From the NCBI GenBank assembly GCA_035301545.1, contig DATGUA010000025.1, forward strand, positions 1 through 64,000: DNA of 64,000 nucleotides. The letters run 5' to 3'. Position 1 is the first letter of the stretch; the number at the start of each line of letters is the position of its first letter. The DNA is from DATGUA01 sp035301545. GTDB lineage: Bacteria > Bacillota > Clostridia > Tissierellales > Tissierellaceae. Of the stretch, positions 17,763-27,364 are shown one piece after another. The position numbers and the translations under genes are program-made. The notes under the pieces are model-generated. The model saw only the letters and a list, made by a program, of their open reading frames with translations. It was not told the origin of the DNA and made no database searches.

Positions 17763-18854
17763 ATGGATTATAATTTTTTCGTTGGAAAAAGTAAGATATA
17801 TGACTTTATAAAATTTCCAAAATTAATTTATACAAGGAAAAATTTAGAAAAATATAAGGATAATTATGCAGAGATAATTGATAACTCATATGTAAATATG
17901 GCAAAAAAAGCTGAAGGACTATTATCACTATATAAAGAAGAAGTAGAAATGTTTTATATGGAAGATTTAAGTTTTATAGAATTAGCTAGTAGATGGGGAT
18001 ATATATTTAAAGCTAAAGACATAAAAGAATATTTAAATATAATTGTTGAACTAGATGAAAATAAAATTATTACTAATATGATTTGTTCTATAATTAGTAA
18101 ATTAGAAAAGGATAAAAATTATGAGGAAGTAGAAGAAAAGGCTAAAAATATAATTAAAAATGAAGCTAAAGTCTTAAAATTTATTAAAGATCTTCCTATT
18201 GATTCAGGAGAAAAGTGGAACTTATTTGTATTGATGGAAGAACCTGAAAAGTATATGAAACAGTATGTAGGATTGATGAAAAAGCTTCTACCTATATTTG
18301 AAGAATTATATATGGAGTATAATGAAAAAATAAGAATATCTGGAGATAATATAGTAAGGACTTTAGAAAAAGAAGATCCAGAATATATAGAGGTATTATC
18401 TAATTCAAAGATTGATATAGACATGATAGAGGGTAACAAAATTAATATACTAATATCAGCCTTTGATCCTTATACATTAAAATTAATAGATCAATCTAAG
18501 ATACCTTTTATTGTCTGGGGATTAGAAATGGAAATGGCATTTAAAAAGATAAAGGAAATTGATGAAGAAGAAATAGAAGAAAGAGTTCAGATATTTAAGA
18601 ATTTAGGAGATAGAACAAGATATGAGGTATTAAAGTTAATTGCTGAAAATGAAACTTCCACTAAGGTAATAGCAAATACTTTAGAAGTATCAAGTGCTAC
18701 TATATCCTATCATATAAATAATTTGGCCAAATCTAAGATAATTAAAGTTAATAGTCCTAATGAAAGATATAAATATACAATTGATTATAAATTGTTAGAT
18801 GAGGTTATAGAGGATTTGAAAAAAGATTTCAACTTTATAAATGAGAGTAACTAA
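17763..18854 (+). CDS. ArsR-family winged-helix transcriptional regulator with large N-terminal domain
   Basis: The 363-residue protein has an ArsR-like helix-turn-helix at its C-terminus (QIFKNLGDRTRYEVLKLI, then SSATISYHINNLAKSKII) preceded by about 270 residues of unrecognised, helix-rich sequence. Typical ArsR proteins are near 100 residues. This longer form with a C-terminal HTH occurs in clostridia, and its ligand is unknown. There are no cysteine metal sites in the HTH. ATG 17763 is chosen over 17742 because AAGGTGAG at 17745-17752 is correctly placed only for it. The gene has a strong promoter with a palindrome next to the -35 box, and no obvious target operon is adjacent. Confidence 0.75.
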   Translation: MDYNFFVGKSKIYDFIKFPKLIYTRKNLEKYKDNYAEIIDNSYVNMAKKAEGLLSLYKEEVEMFYMEDLSFIELASRWGYIFKAKDIKEYLNIIVELDENKIITNMICSIISKLEKDKNYEEVEEKAKNIIKNEAKVLKFIKDLPIDSGEKWNLFVLMEEPEKYMKQYVGLMKKLLPIFEELYMEYNEKIRISGDNIVRTLEKEDPEYIEVLSNSKIDIDMIEGNKINILISAFDPYTLKLIDQSKIPFIVWGLEMEMAFKKIKEIDEEEIEERVQIFKNLGDRTRYEVLKLIAENETSTKVIANTLEVSSATISYHINNLAKSKIIKVNSPNERYKYTIDYKLLDEVIEDLKKDFNFINESN

Positions 18855-18984
18855 ATATAGAACAAATGAAAATATTATATATATATGATAGGCTTATACT
18901 AAGAGGATGAGTTATATCCTAATGTTTAGGGTATTCTATCAATAGAAGATTAATGAATGTAATTGATTAATAAGGAGTGATGGA

Positions 18985-20199
18985 GTGGAGTTAGAAGGAA
19001 AATATAATACAGCTAAGGTATTTACAGATGAACTAGAAGAAGGATCTAGAGATCAGATTATTAGACTTTTAGACCAGGAATTTATTGAAGATTCTAAGGT
19101 AAGAATAATGCCTGATGTTCACCAGGGGATGGGTGCAGTTATAGGATTTACAGCAGATATGGGAGATAAAGTAATTCCCAACATTGTAGGTGTAGATATC
19201 GGTTGTGGCATGCTAACTGTAGAATTAGGTGATATAGATATTGATCTACCAGAATTAGATAAAGTGATTAATAATAAAGTTCCATCAGGTAGACATGTTC
19301 ATAATGGTAGGAGAATAAAATATGACAGACTTGAAGATTTATATTGTTACAGAGATTTAAAAAATACTAAAAGAATAGAAAGAAGTATCGGTACACTTGG
19401 CGGCGGAAATCATTTTATTGAATTAGGTATCGATAGTAAAGATAATAGATATTTGGTAATTCATTCTGGAAGTAGAAATCTAGGTAAACAAGTTGCAGAT
19501 CATTATCAAAAATTAGCAATAGATTTATGTAGTGGGAAAGAAGAATATTTTGAACGTAAGGAAAAATTAATTGAAGAATATAAAGCAAAAGGTAAAAGAA
19601 ATAAGATTAATAAAGCCCTTAAAAAATTAAGAAGAGAATATAAGGGACATGAACCTAAGTATCCAAAAGACCTATGCTATCTACATGGTAAGTATAGGGA
19701 TATGTATCTAAAGGATATGAGGATATGTCAGGAATATGCAAATTTAAATAGAGAGACTATGGCAGATATAATATTGAAAAATCTATTAGAGAAAGACTTA
19801 GAAGAATTCTCATATTTTGAAACAGTCCATAATTATATAAATTTTAAAGATAATATAATTAGAAAAGGGGCTATATCTGCATATAAAGATGAAAAGATTT
19901 TAATTCCAATAAATATGAGAGATGGATCTATACTAGCAAAGGGTAAGGAAAATCCAGATTGGAATTATTCAGCACCTCATGGAGCTGGAAGACTTATGAG
20001 TAGGACTCAAGCAAAAAGTGATTTAACATTAGAGGCATTTAAAGAAAGTATGGAAGGTATATATTCAACATCGGTTCATAAGGGAACCCTAGATGAGAGT
20101 CCATTTGCATATAAATCTATAGATAGTATTTTAGATAATATGGAAGATACAGCAGAGATTTTAGAGATTATAAAACCTATTTATAATTATAAGGCATAA
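18985..20199 (+). CDS. rtcB: RtcB-family RNA ligase
   Basis: The 404-residue protein is the short bacterial form of RtcB, which joins 2',3'-cyclic phosphate or 3'-phosphate RNA ends to 5'-OH ends using GTP and Mn2+. Key motifs are DVHQGMG, GVDIGCGM (metal-ligand Cys), GTLGGGNHFIEL, VIHSGSRNLG and PHGAGRLMSR, the last bearing the guanylylated His in the family. GTG 18985 follows AAGGAG at 18972-18977. No RtcA cyclase or RtcR regulator is present, so a stand-alone RNA repair role is likely. Confidence 0.92.
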   Translation: MELEGKYNTAKVFTDELEEGSRDQIIRLLDQEFIEDSKVRIMPDVHQGMGAVIGFTADMGDKVIPNIVGVDIGCGMLTVELGDIDIDLPELDKVINNKVPSGRHVHNGRRIKYDRLEDLYCYRDLKNTKRIERSIGTLGGGNHFIELGIDSKDNRYLVIHSGSRNLGKQVADHYQKLAIDLCSGKEEYFERKEKLIEEYKAKGKRNKINKALKKLRREYKGHEPKYPKDLCYLHGKYRDMYLKDMRICQEYANLNRETMADIILKNLLEKDLEEFSYFETVHNYINFKDNIIRKGAISAYKDEKILIPINMRDGSILAKGKENPDWNYSAPHGAGRLMSRTQAKSDLTLEAFKESMEGIYSTSVHKGTLDESPFAYKSIDSILDNMEDTAEILEIIKPIYNYKA

Positions 20200-20251
20200 G
20201 ATATTTAAGAGATAATTTATAATAGGAATCTGATTAAAAGAGGGATAGATT

Positions 20252-20833
20252 ATGACTTCTGGAATAATAATGGCATCAGGTTTTTCACGGAGAATGGGAA
20301 AAGATAAATTGTTGCTAGAGATAGAAGGGAAGAAAATCGTAGAATATGTAATAGAAGCTGCAAAGAAATCAAATCTAAATGAGATTATATTAGTATATAG
20401 GACTAGGGAAATTAGAGATATTGGGGAAAAATATAATATAAAAACTGTATATAATCCTAAAGCTCATTTAGGTCAGTCACAAAGTGTTATATTAGGTGTA
20501 GAAAATTCCTCTAGTAATAATTCATATATGTTCCTAGTAGGGGATCAACCTTTTACAGATTATAAATTAATTAATAAATTAATTAGAAAACATATAGAAA
20601 ATGAAGGAAAGATAGTTATTCCATTTTCAAATGGAAATATAAATATGCCAATTATATTTCCAAAATTGTTTAAGGAAGATTTACTAAATGTAAAAGGAGA
20701 TAAAGGTGGTAGAGAAATAATTCAAGATAATCCAGATTCTATAGTATCAGTAAATATAGAGAATCAGAAATTATTAAAAGATATAGATACAATTGAAGAA
20801 TATAGTGATTGGTGTCTTTATAATATAAAATAA
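20252..20833 (+). CDS. MocA-like nucleotidyltransferase (molybdenum cofactor cytidylyl/guanylyl-transferase family)
   Basis: The 193-residue protein has the GT-A nucleotidyltransferase signature MASGFSRRMGKDKLL at its N-terminus, then FLVGDQP for metal binding and KGDKGGREI. This matches MocA/YgfJ-type enzymes that add CMP to molybdopterin for hydroxylases of the xanthine dehydrogenase family. A three-subunit enzyme of that family lies 7 kb downstream and is a plausible client, although other NTP-transferase roles are possible. It ends at a large bidirectional terminator shared with rpsD. Confidence 0.8.
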   Translation: MTSGIIMASGFSRRMGKDKLLLEIEGKKIVEYVIEAAKKSNLNEIILVYRTREIRDIGEKYNIKTVYNPKAHLGQSQSVILGVENSSSNNSYMFLVGDQPFTDYKLINKLIRKHIENEGKIVIPFSNGNINMPIIFPKLFKEDLLNVKGDKGGREIIQDNPDSIVSVNIENQKLLKDIDTIEEYSDWCLYNIK

Positions 20834-20869
20834 AATATCCAAACCTTGATATCAAGGTTTGGATATTTT
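20832..20869. terminator. bidirectional terminator between the MocA-like gene and rpsD
   Basis: A 38-bp perfect palindrome centred at 20850/20851 (half-site AAAATATCCAAACCTTGAT) has A-runs on one side and T-runs on the other. It serves both convergent genes. Confidence 0.93.
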
Positions 20870-20874
20870 ATTTA

Positions 20875-21483
20875 CTATATTAATTTTGAGTAGAACTCAA
20901 CGATTAGATGGTCCTCAATTTCAATTGGAACTTCTTCTCTTTCAGGCATTCTAGTTAATTTTCCTGAGAAATTATCTTCATTTTTGTCTAGGTATGGATA
21001 GCTGTTTAAGAAGCTATCTTTGAAATTATCACTAAATAATTCTACATTTCTAGATTTCTCTTTTAATGTTAGTTCATCTCCTACTTTTACTGCATAAGAT
21101 GGAATATTAATTCTTTTACCATTTACTAATATATGTCCATGAACTACCATTTGTCTAGCCTGTCTAATAGAGGACGCAAAACCCATTCTATATGTTAAAT
21201 TGTCTAATCTAGTTTCTAAAGATTTAACTAGCGCATCACCAGTTAGTTCTTCAGATTTAACAGCATCTTTAACATATCTTCTAAATTGTTTTTCCATAAC
21301 TCCATAGTATGCTCTTAGTCTTTGTTTTTCTAATAACTGCATACCGTATTCTGTTAACTTTTTGTCTGCTCTTGAAGTTCCTCTAGCTGCTCTATCCATT
21401 GCTTTTGGATGACCACAAACGTTTAAACCTAATCTTCTAGATTGTTTAAATCTAGGTCCTTTCATATTTGCCATATTTTTCAT
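20875..21483 (-). CDS. rpsD: 30S ribosomal protein S4
   Basis: The 202-residue S4 has the usual RNA-binding S4 domain (residues about 90-155, with RLDNLTYRMGFASSIRQARQ and VHGHILVNGKRI). S4 nucleates 30S assembly on 16S rRNA. The N-terminal GPRFKQSRRLGLNVCGHPKA variant is seen in a clostridial S4 subtype. The gene is monocistronic here, away from the alpha operon, as in Bacillus. A 9-bp stem in the 5' leader next to its RBS may take part in autoregulation. Confidence 0.96.
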   Translation of the reverse strand: MKNMANMKGPRFKQSRRLGLNVCGHPKAMDRAARGTSRADKKLTEYGMQLLEKQRLRAYYGVMEKQFRRYVKDAVKSEELTGDALVKSLETRLDNLTYRMGFASSIRQARQMVVHGHILVNGKRINIPSYAVKVGDELTLKEKSRNVELFSDNFKDSFLNSYPYLDKNEDNFSGKLTRMPEREEVPIEIEDHLIVEFYSKLI

Positions 21484-21520
21484 CTCCTAAATTATCTAAA
21501 TTATTTGCCGCGATAATTTA
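21484..21520 (-). promoter_or_regulatory. rpsD leader hairpin next to the ribosome-binding site (candidate S4 autoregulatory element)
   Basis: On the transcribed minus strand TAAATTATC (complement of 21512-21520) is inverted as GATAATTTA (complement of 21488-21496), ending at the AGGAG RBS. S4 autoregulation through a leader is established in Bacillus. That this stem is such an element is inference. Confidence 0.4.
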
Positions 21521-21745
21521 AGCCTAATCTAGTCTTCTAATAATATAACATAAACTTATCGAAAAGTAAACAAAAACACTATCAATAACTTCTATTTTAT
21601 TATGATATATTATAAATAATGATTTTTCTAAAAAATATTGATATACTAGGTTTAGATTCTTTTAGTAAAGATAGGATGTAAAAATTGTATACTTATATAA
21701 TTACTAGAAAGAGTAGTATGATTAATTCTAACAAGGAGGATATAT

Positions 21746-23032
21746 ATGACATTATTAATTAAAGATATTGATTTACTTCCAATAAATGATTTGAAGGAGG
21801 TAATATATGGAACTAATATATATATAAAAGAGGATAAGATCTGTCATATTGGAGAAATAAGGGAAGATATAGAAGTAAGTAGGATTATAGATGGGAAAAA
21901 CAAACTAGCCATGCCAGGATTAATAAATTCTCATACCCACGTAGGAATGTCACTTTTAAGAAATTATGCTGATGATTTGCCTTTACATGAATGGTTAAAT
22001 GATGCTATATGGCCAGTTGAAGCTAAGTTAACCGGAGAGGATGTATACTGGGGATCCCTCCTAAGTATGGTAGAAATGATCCAATCAGGGACTACTGCTT
22101 TTTGTGATATGTACTTTTTTATGGATGAAGTAGGAGAAGGAGTAGAAAAATCTGGAATGAGATCTATACTAACTAGAGGTATGGTTGAAGATGATGATTC
22201 AGATGAAAAGCTAAAAGATACTAAGGAATTATATAACAATTGGAATGGAAAGGCAGATGGTAGAATTAAAGTAATGGTAGCACCACATGCCCCATATACT
22301 TGTAGTCCGGAATTTTTAACAAAGTCTATAGATTTAGCAAAAGAATTGGATACTGGGATCCACATTCATTTATCAGAAACTAAAAAAGAGGTAGAAGATA
22401 GCTTTAAACTTTATGGTAAATCACCTATAAAACATGTATATGATTTAGGTCTATTTGATCTTCATACTATAGCAGCCCATTGTGTTCATGTAGATGATGA
22501 AGATATAGAACTATTATTAGAGAAAAATGTACATCCAGCAAATAATCCAAGAAGTAATCTAAAACTAGCATCAGGATTTGCACCAGTAGATAAGATGTTA
22601 AAGAAAAGAATACCTGTATCTTTGGCAACTGATGGATCATCTAGTAATAATAATTTAAATATGTTTGAAGAGATAAATTTAGCAGTGTTGGTCAATAAAG
22701 CAGTAAATTTAGATGCTATATCAGTATCTGCATATGAGGCTTTAGAAATGGCAAGTATAAATGGAGCTAAAGCTTTAGATTGGTCTAATGAAATAGGGTC
22801 TATTGAAGTAGATAAAAAAGCTGATTTAATCCTAATAGATATGGATAAACCTCATCTATACCCAAAACATAATACAGTCTCAGCTCTAAGTTATTCAGTA
22901 CAAGGATCAGATGTAGATACTGTTATAATAGATGGTAATATTATTATGGAAAATAGAGAAGTTAAGACTTTAGATGTAGAGAAGATTAAGTTTATGGCAG
23001 AAAAGCATGCTAAGGATTTGATTAGTAGATAG
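21746..23032 (+). CDS. mtaD: amidohydrolase, S-adenosylhomocysteine/5'-methylthioadenosine deaminase-like
   Basis: The 428-residue metal-dependent deaminase has NSHTHVGMSLLRN (metal HxH), HIHLSETKKE, AAHCVHV and ATDGSSSNNNLNMFEE, the pattern of MtaD/TrzA-like enzymes. These remove the amino group from MTA, SAH or adenosine-like purines. Guanine deaminase or cytosine deaminase-like activity is possible but the DGSSSNNNLNMFEE block favours MtaD. AAGGAGG precedes ATG 21746. It appears monocistronic, ending at the 23136-23174 terminator. Confidence 0.85.
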   Translation: MTLLIKDIDLLPINDLKEVIYGTNIYIKEDKICHIGEIREDIEVSRIIDGKNKLAMPGLINSHTHVGMSLLRNYADDLPLHEWLNDAIWPVEAKLTGEDVYWGSLLSMVEMIQSGTTAFCDMYFFMDEVGEGVEKSGMRSILTRGMVEDDDSDEKLKDTKELYNNWNGKADGRIKVMVAPHAPYTCSPEFLTKSIDLAKELDTGIHIHLSETKKEVEDSFKLYGKSPIKHVYDLGLFDLHTIAAHCVHVDDEDIELLLEKNVHPANNPRSNLKLASGFAPVDKMLKKRIPVSLATDGSSSNNNLNMFEEINLAVLVNKAVNLDAISVSAYEALEMASINGAKALDWSNEIGSIEVDKKADLILIDMDKPHLYPKHNTVSALSYSVQGSDVDTVIIDGNIIMENREVKTLDVEKIKFMAEKHAKDLISR

Positions 23033-23081
23033 AATTATTTTTTGTATTTATTTGATTAGATAATATAAATGACTATTATAT

Positions 23082-23120
23082 AGAACCTTCCTCCGATAAA
23101 ATTGAAGGACGAGGTTATTA
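23082..23120 (+). repeat. intergenic motif, copy A of a dispersed repeat
   Basis: The 3' region of mtaD holds ATATAGAACCTTCCTCCGAT followed by AAAATTGAAGGAC. A similar sequence recurs at 42576-42613, after trpS, with CTCCGATAAAATTGAAGG identical in both. In this copy CCTTC and GAAGG can pair around a 13-nt loop. Confidence 0.55.
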
Positions 23121-23135
23121 ATAATAACATCATAA

Positions 23136-23174
23136 AAGGATGCTTAAAATCAATTGGTTTTAGGCATCTTTTTT
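23136..23174 (+). terminator. terminator after mtaD
   Basis: GATGCTTAAAATC is paired with GGTTTTAGGCATC around AATT, followed by a T-run. Confidence 0.88.
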
Positions 23175-23276
23175 ATTTGCCCTATCTAAAGTAAAAATTA
23201 TTCAAATTTCTAAGAATATCTATTATAATTTTTCCAATCTTTGGGAACAATTTATTGAAAGTGGAAGGTGATTATT

Positions 23277-24701
23277 ATGATCTCAGATAATATAAATGTA
23301 AATAAGGAAAATGTAAAAGAAATTTTTAACAATACATCAGATTTAGTACTATATGAGTTTGAAACCTTATCTAATGAAAAAGCTTTAATAGTCTATATAG
23401 ATGGAATTATAGATGAAACTAAATTAGATGAAGATGTATTAAAGCCTTTAACTAGAGATTTGGTATCTATCCATGATATAAGGTCAACAGTTCATATATC
23501 TAAAGTTAAGGAAATAAGAGATATAAAGGATACTACAATGCCTATCTTTCAAGGAGGTGTAGTTCTATTTATAGAAGGATTAGATATAGCTTATGTATTT
23601 AATCTAAGTCAATGGACAAAAAGAAAGATAGAGCAACCTGCTACAGAAAGAGTTATACGAGGGTCTAAAGAATCTTTTGTAGAAGATATTGTAGTAAATA
23701 GAACTTTAATAAGACGAGAAATTATGAACGAAAACTTAGTATTTGAAAACTATATATTAGGTGAACAAACTAATACAGCAGTATCTTTAGTATATATGGA
23801 TGGAATAGTAAAAGAGGAAATTTTAGAAGATTTAAGAAATAGAATAAAGGAAATTAAGGTTGATCTAGTACTAGATACTGGCAATATAGAATCATATATA
23901 AGTGAAAATACTAGCAAGATTGTATCTACAGTTGGACTTACTGAAAGAGCTGATACAGTAGCAGGAAAGATTTTAGAAGGTCGTATAGCTATTTTATGTG
24001 ATGGATCACCGTCAGCATTAACTGTACCTAAATTATTTATAGAAACCTTACATACTACAGAAGACTATTATATAAATCCTATATTTGCTACATTTTTACG
24101 TCTAATGAGAACTTTTGCTTTGTTTATGAGTTTTACACTACCTAGTATATATGTATCTCTAATATTATATCATCAAGAAATGATACCTACGGAATTATTA
24201 ATGTCTATAGCTGGACAAAGGGAGGGAGTACCTCTTGGAACCTCTTTAGAGGCCTTACTCTTAATATTGTTTTTTGATCTTCTAAGGGAAGCAACTCTTA
24301 GAATACCTCAGGCATTAGGAGAGGCAGTAATACTAGTTGGAGGTTTAGTAATAGGTGATGCAGCAGTAAATGCTGGTGTAGTTAGTGCTACAATGATTAT
24401 TGTTGTAGCTGTTACAGGAGTTTCAGAGTTTGTAGTATCAAAATTTAGAGAAGAGGTTCCTATTTTAAGAATTATATTTCTTTTTTTAGGTTCTATTTTA
24501 GGTCTGTATGGTGTAAGCTTTGGACTTATATTTTTAATAATTGATTTAATAAGTTTAGATTCTTTTGGAGTGCCATATATGTGGCCATTAGCACCTTATG
24601 ATAGACAAGGTATAAAAGATACTATACTAAAAACTCCTTTACAGAAATTAGAATTTAGACCTGAAATTATGTCAAATAAAGATGCAAGGAAGAGGAGATA
24701 A
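23277..24701 (+). CDS. spore germination receptor A subunit (GerA family)
   Basis: The 474-residue protein has the GerAA/GerKA layout: a soluble N-terminal half (to about residue 270) and then about five membrane segments, including PIFATFLRLMRTFALF and IAGQREGVPLGTSLEAL, which are strongly conserved in GerA proteins. It sits in the spore inner membrane and, with the B and C subunits, senses a germinant. ATG 23277 is preferred because AAGGTG at 23265-23270 is well spaced for it. It starts a gerA-gerC-gerB operon, 2 bp before the C gene. The germinant cannot be inferred. Confidence 0.92.
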   Translation: MISDNINVNKENVKEIFNNTSDLVLYEFETLSNEKALIVYIDGIIDETKLDEDVLKPLTRDLVSIHDIRSTVHISKVKEIRDIKDTTMPIFQGGVVLFIEGLDIAYVFNLSQWTKRKIEQPATERVIRGSKESFVEDIVVNRTLIRREIMNENLVFENYILGEQTNTAVSLVYMDGIVKEEILEDLRNRIKEIKVDLVLDTGNIESYISENTSKIVSTVGLTERADTVAGKILEGRIAILCDGSPSALTVPKLFIETLHTTEDYYINPIFATFLRLMRTFALFMSFTLPSIYVSLILYHQEMIPTELLMSIAGQREGVPLGTSLEALLLILFFDLLREATLRIPQALGEAVILVGGLVIGDAAVNAGVVSATMIIVVAVTGVSEFVVSKFREEVPILRIIFLFLGSILGLYGVSFGLIFLIIDLISLDSFGVPYMWPLAPYDRQGIKDTILKTPLQKLEFRPEIMSNKDARKRR

Positions 24702-24703
24702 GA

Positions 24704-25933
24704 TTGAATAAAATGTATAAAAAACTAATTTTAATTTTAAATTTAATATTTATATTATTCTTATTAACCTCTTGTATTAGTGGCAATGAATTAGAAGAAT
24801 TAGGGATTGTTGTAGCAATAGGAGTAGATAGGGAAGATGGAAAGGTAATAATAACTAATGAAGTAATAGATCCTTCTACACAGGAAAATTCTAAAAGTGC
24901 TAATACTGATGATTCTACCGTATTTGTTCAAGGAATGGGAAATACAATAGAGGAAGCAGTAGTAGATATTAGAACAACTTTCGATAGAGAATTGTACTAT
25001 GCCCATAATTATGTAGTGATAATAGGAGAGGAAGTAGCAAAAGAAGGTTTTGGATCCTATATGGATGTATTAACTAGAAGTGATGAACAAAGAGAAAAAG
25101 CATATTTAGTTATAGCTAAAGAATTAAATGCCTATGAGATAATGGGAGGGAGACGTGGAATAGGAGCATCTTCAGGACAAAATATAGAACATATAATTGA
25201 AAAAGAAATAAAGAATGGTAGGGGTGTATCAATGACTATTGATAAATTTTTTAAAGAACATTATAAAGAAAATCAAGGAATTATTCTAGATACAGCCAGT
25301 ATAGTTAGGAAACCTGAAGTTGATAAATCTAAAACAGGTTCAGATTTTGAAGTAATTTGTATAGAGGGTGGGTCTGTAGTTAATGGCGACCAATTAATAG
25401 GACATTTAACAGGAGATGAAATGCTAGGTTTTAATTTTATACAAGGAGATGTAAGTTCAGGTATAGTTTCTTTTAAATTACCTGAAAAGTTTGTAGAGGA
25501 TAATCAACATACAAATATTGATAGTAAAGAATCATCCTTTCGTGTTCTGAAAACTAAAACTACAAAAGAATTAAAAATAATAGATGGGAAACTCTATTTA
25601 CACATAGATGTAGTTACTAGAGGGGATTTAACTGAAGTTAATCAAAGTTTAGATATTAGTCAATTAGAAGTCTCTAATGAAATAGAAGAAGTATGTGCTA
25701 AAGAGATAGAATCTATGATATCTAGAACAATTGATAAGGCACAAAAAGAAATAAATAAGGATATCTTTGATCTAGGATCTTTATTCCATAGAAAATATCC
25801 AAAGCTTTGGAAGGAGTATAAAGATAATTGGGATAATATATTTGAAAATTTAAATTATACAGTTGATGTAGAGGTTAAAATTCCAGACACAGGACTTACT
25901 AATGCGCCACCTAGTATAAGGAAGGAAAAATAA
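24704..25933 (+). CDS. spore germination receptor C subunit, Ger(x)C lipoprotein
   Basis: The 409-residue protein has a hydrophobic signal and lipobox LLTSC with the lipidated Cys24, then the Ger(x)C domains (ELGIVVAIGVDREDGK, THNYVVIIGEE-like core, C-terminal domain to residue 405). The C subunit is attached to the outer face of the spore inner membrane. TTG 24704 follows GAGGAG at 24692-24697. It is flanked by A and B subunit genes, with 2-bp gaps on either side. Confidence 0.92.
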   Translation: MNKMYKKLILILNLIFILFLLTSCISGNELEELGIVVAIGVDREDGKVIITNEVIDPSTQENSKSANTDDSTVFVQGMGNTIEEAVVDIRTTFDRELYYAHNYVVIIGEEVAKEGFGSYMDVLTRSDEQREKAYLVIAKELNAYEIMGGRRGIGASSGQNIEHIIEKEIKNGRGVSMTIDKFFKEHYKENQGIILDTASIVRKPEVDKSKTGSDFEVICIEGGSVVNGDQLIGHLTGDEMLGFNFIQGDVSSGIVSFKLPEKFVEDNQHTNIDSKESSFRVLKTKTTKELKIIDGKLYLHIDVVTRGDLTEVNQSLDISQLEVSNEIEEVCAKEIESMISRTIDKAQKEINKDIFDLGSLFHRKYPKLWKEYKDNWDNIFENLNYTVDVEVKIPDTGLTNAPPSIRKEK

Positions 25934-25935
25934 GT

Positions 25936-27033
25936 ATGAATACAGAGAAAATAACATCTAGACAAATGATACTTACTATTATTATATTTAGATTATCCTT
26001 AGTGATTTCATATATGCCACCGATAGAACTACCGCCTGCTAATCAAGATGTATGGATAATAGTAGTTATATCTATATTTTATGTAGCAATTACAGGAGCT
26101 CCTATATTATTTTTAGCTAATAAATTTAGAGACATGACTATGATGGAGTATTTTGAAAAGATTTTAGGAAAGATGTTAGGGAAGTTTATTATATTCTTAT
26201 ACGGATTATATTTTGGTTTTAATGCAGTATATGGAATAATATTGCAGAATAGAATTGTAGGAATAGATTTGCTACCTCAAACATCCTATTGGGTTATGAT
26301 AGTTCCAATAATAGTACTTAGCATATATGTTTGTTCTAAAAGATTAGAAGACATATTTAGAATAGGAGATTTAATTTCTCCTATAGTTTTAACGGCTATT
26401 ATTATCTTAATTATATTAGGATTGCAAAATGCTGAATTTACTGAATTATTACCTATCTTATCTGATTCAACTTTTAAAGAAATTAACACTGGTTCTTTTA
26501 AATTGGCTTTTGTTTTTGTAGATATATTCATTTTTATAATGAGTATACCATTTTTAGAAGAAAAAGATAATATAAATAAGATTTATGGAAAGATAATTAT
26601 ATACAGTAAGTTTTTAATAATTATTATAATAATTGTAACCCAGGCAGCACTAGGTATAGAGCAAACTAGACATGTAAATTTTCCATTTTTAATTTATACT
26701 AGATTGATTGAGTATAATTATATGCTCCAGAGAATAGATCCATTATATGTTATAGTATGGTTGTATGCTAGTATAGGAAGAATTATAATATATATATATT
26801 TCTCATATATGATTTTTCAAAGTATATTTAATATAAAAAATGAAAAGATTATTATATATACTGTATGTGTTTTGGTTGGATTAGCATCTTTATATTTAAG
26901 TAACACAAGTGTAAAGTTTATGTCACATTCACCATTTGCTGATGCACGTGCACTATTGTCAGCAATTTTCGTAACAATAATACCGTTATTTATTACTATA
27001 GTATATTTTTTTAGAAGAAAATCACTAAACTAA
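25936..27033 (+). CDS. spore germination receptor B subunit (GerB family, APC-type)
   Basis: The 365-residue integral membrane protein has about ten hydrophobic segments and an N-terminus (ITSRQMILTIIIFRLS) typical of GerAB/GerKB. The family belongs to the amino acid-polyamine-cation transporter fold and is thought to hold the germinant site. It ends the tricistronic receptor operon. No terminator precedes the DUF1657 gene 106 bp downstream, so read-through is possible. Confidence 0.9.
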   Translation: MNTEKITSRQMILTIIIFRLSLVISYMPPIELPPANQDVWIIVVISIFYVAITGAPILFLANKFRDMTMMEYFEKILGKMLGKFIIFLYGLYFGFNAVYGIILQNRIVGIDLLPQTSYWVMIVPIIVLSIYVCSKRLEDIFRIGDLISPIVLTAIIILIILGLQNAEFTELLPILSDSTFKEINTGSFKLAFVFVDIFIFIMSIPFLEEKDNINKIYGKIIIYSKFLIIIIIIVTQAALGIEQTRHVNFPFLIYTRLIEYNYMLQRIDPLYVIVWLYASIGRIIIYIYFSYMIFQSIFNIKNEKIIIYTVCVLVGLASLYLSNTSVKFMSHSPFADARALLSAIFVTIIPLFITIVYFFRRKSLN

Positions 27034-27139
27034 AGAGAAAGGTGCAAAAGGAATAAGAAAAAAATATTTACGTCCTGTGTGGATATTTAAATCAAATCTG
27101 GAAATACTATTTTCGGACCACAATTTAAGGAGGTATACT

Positions 27140-27358
27140 ATGACAGTAAAAAATGATTTAGAAACTGCTTTAGCTAGTGTTAAAGGATTAGCAGCAGATC
27201 TAAAAACTTTCTCTTTAGATACAGAGGATCAAAGTGCAAAACAAATGTTTGAAACATTGTCTACAGATGCAGAAAACATGGCACAATCAATAGAAAGTAG
27301 ATTTGATTATCTACAAGGAACCACTCCTGAATCTACAGATCAAAACAATATGGAATAG
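27140..27358 (+). CDS. DUF1657 family small protein, probably sporulation-associated
   Basis: The 72-residue acidic protein (MTVKNDLETALASVKG..., ending TDQNNME) matches the DUF1657 family, whose members occur in spoVA-type mobile operons linked to spore heat resistance. AAGGAGG at 27127-27133 and ATG 27140 define the start, and an in-frame upstream extension to 27077 has no RBS. No spoVA genes are here. It follows a germination receptor operon, which supports a spore role. Biochemical function is unknown. Confidence 0.75.
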   Translation: MTVKNDLETALASVKGLAADLKTFSLDTEDQSAKQMFETLSTDAENMAQSIESRFDYLQGTTPESTDQNNME

Positions 27359-27364
27359 TAGAAT

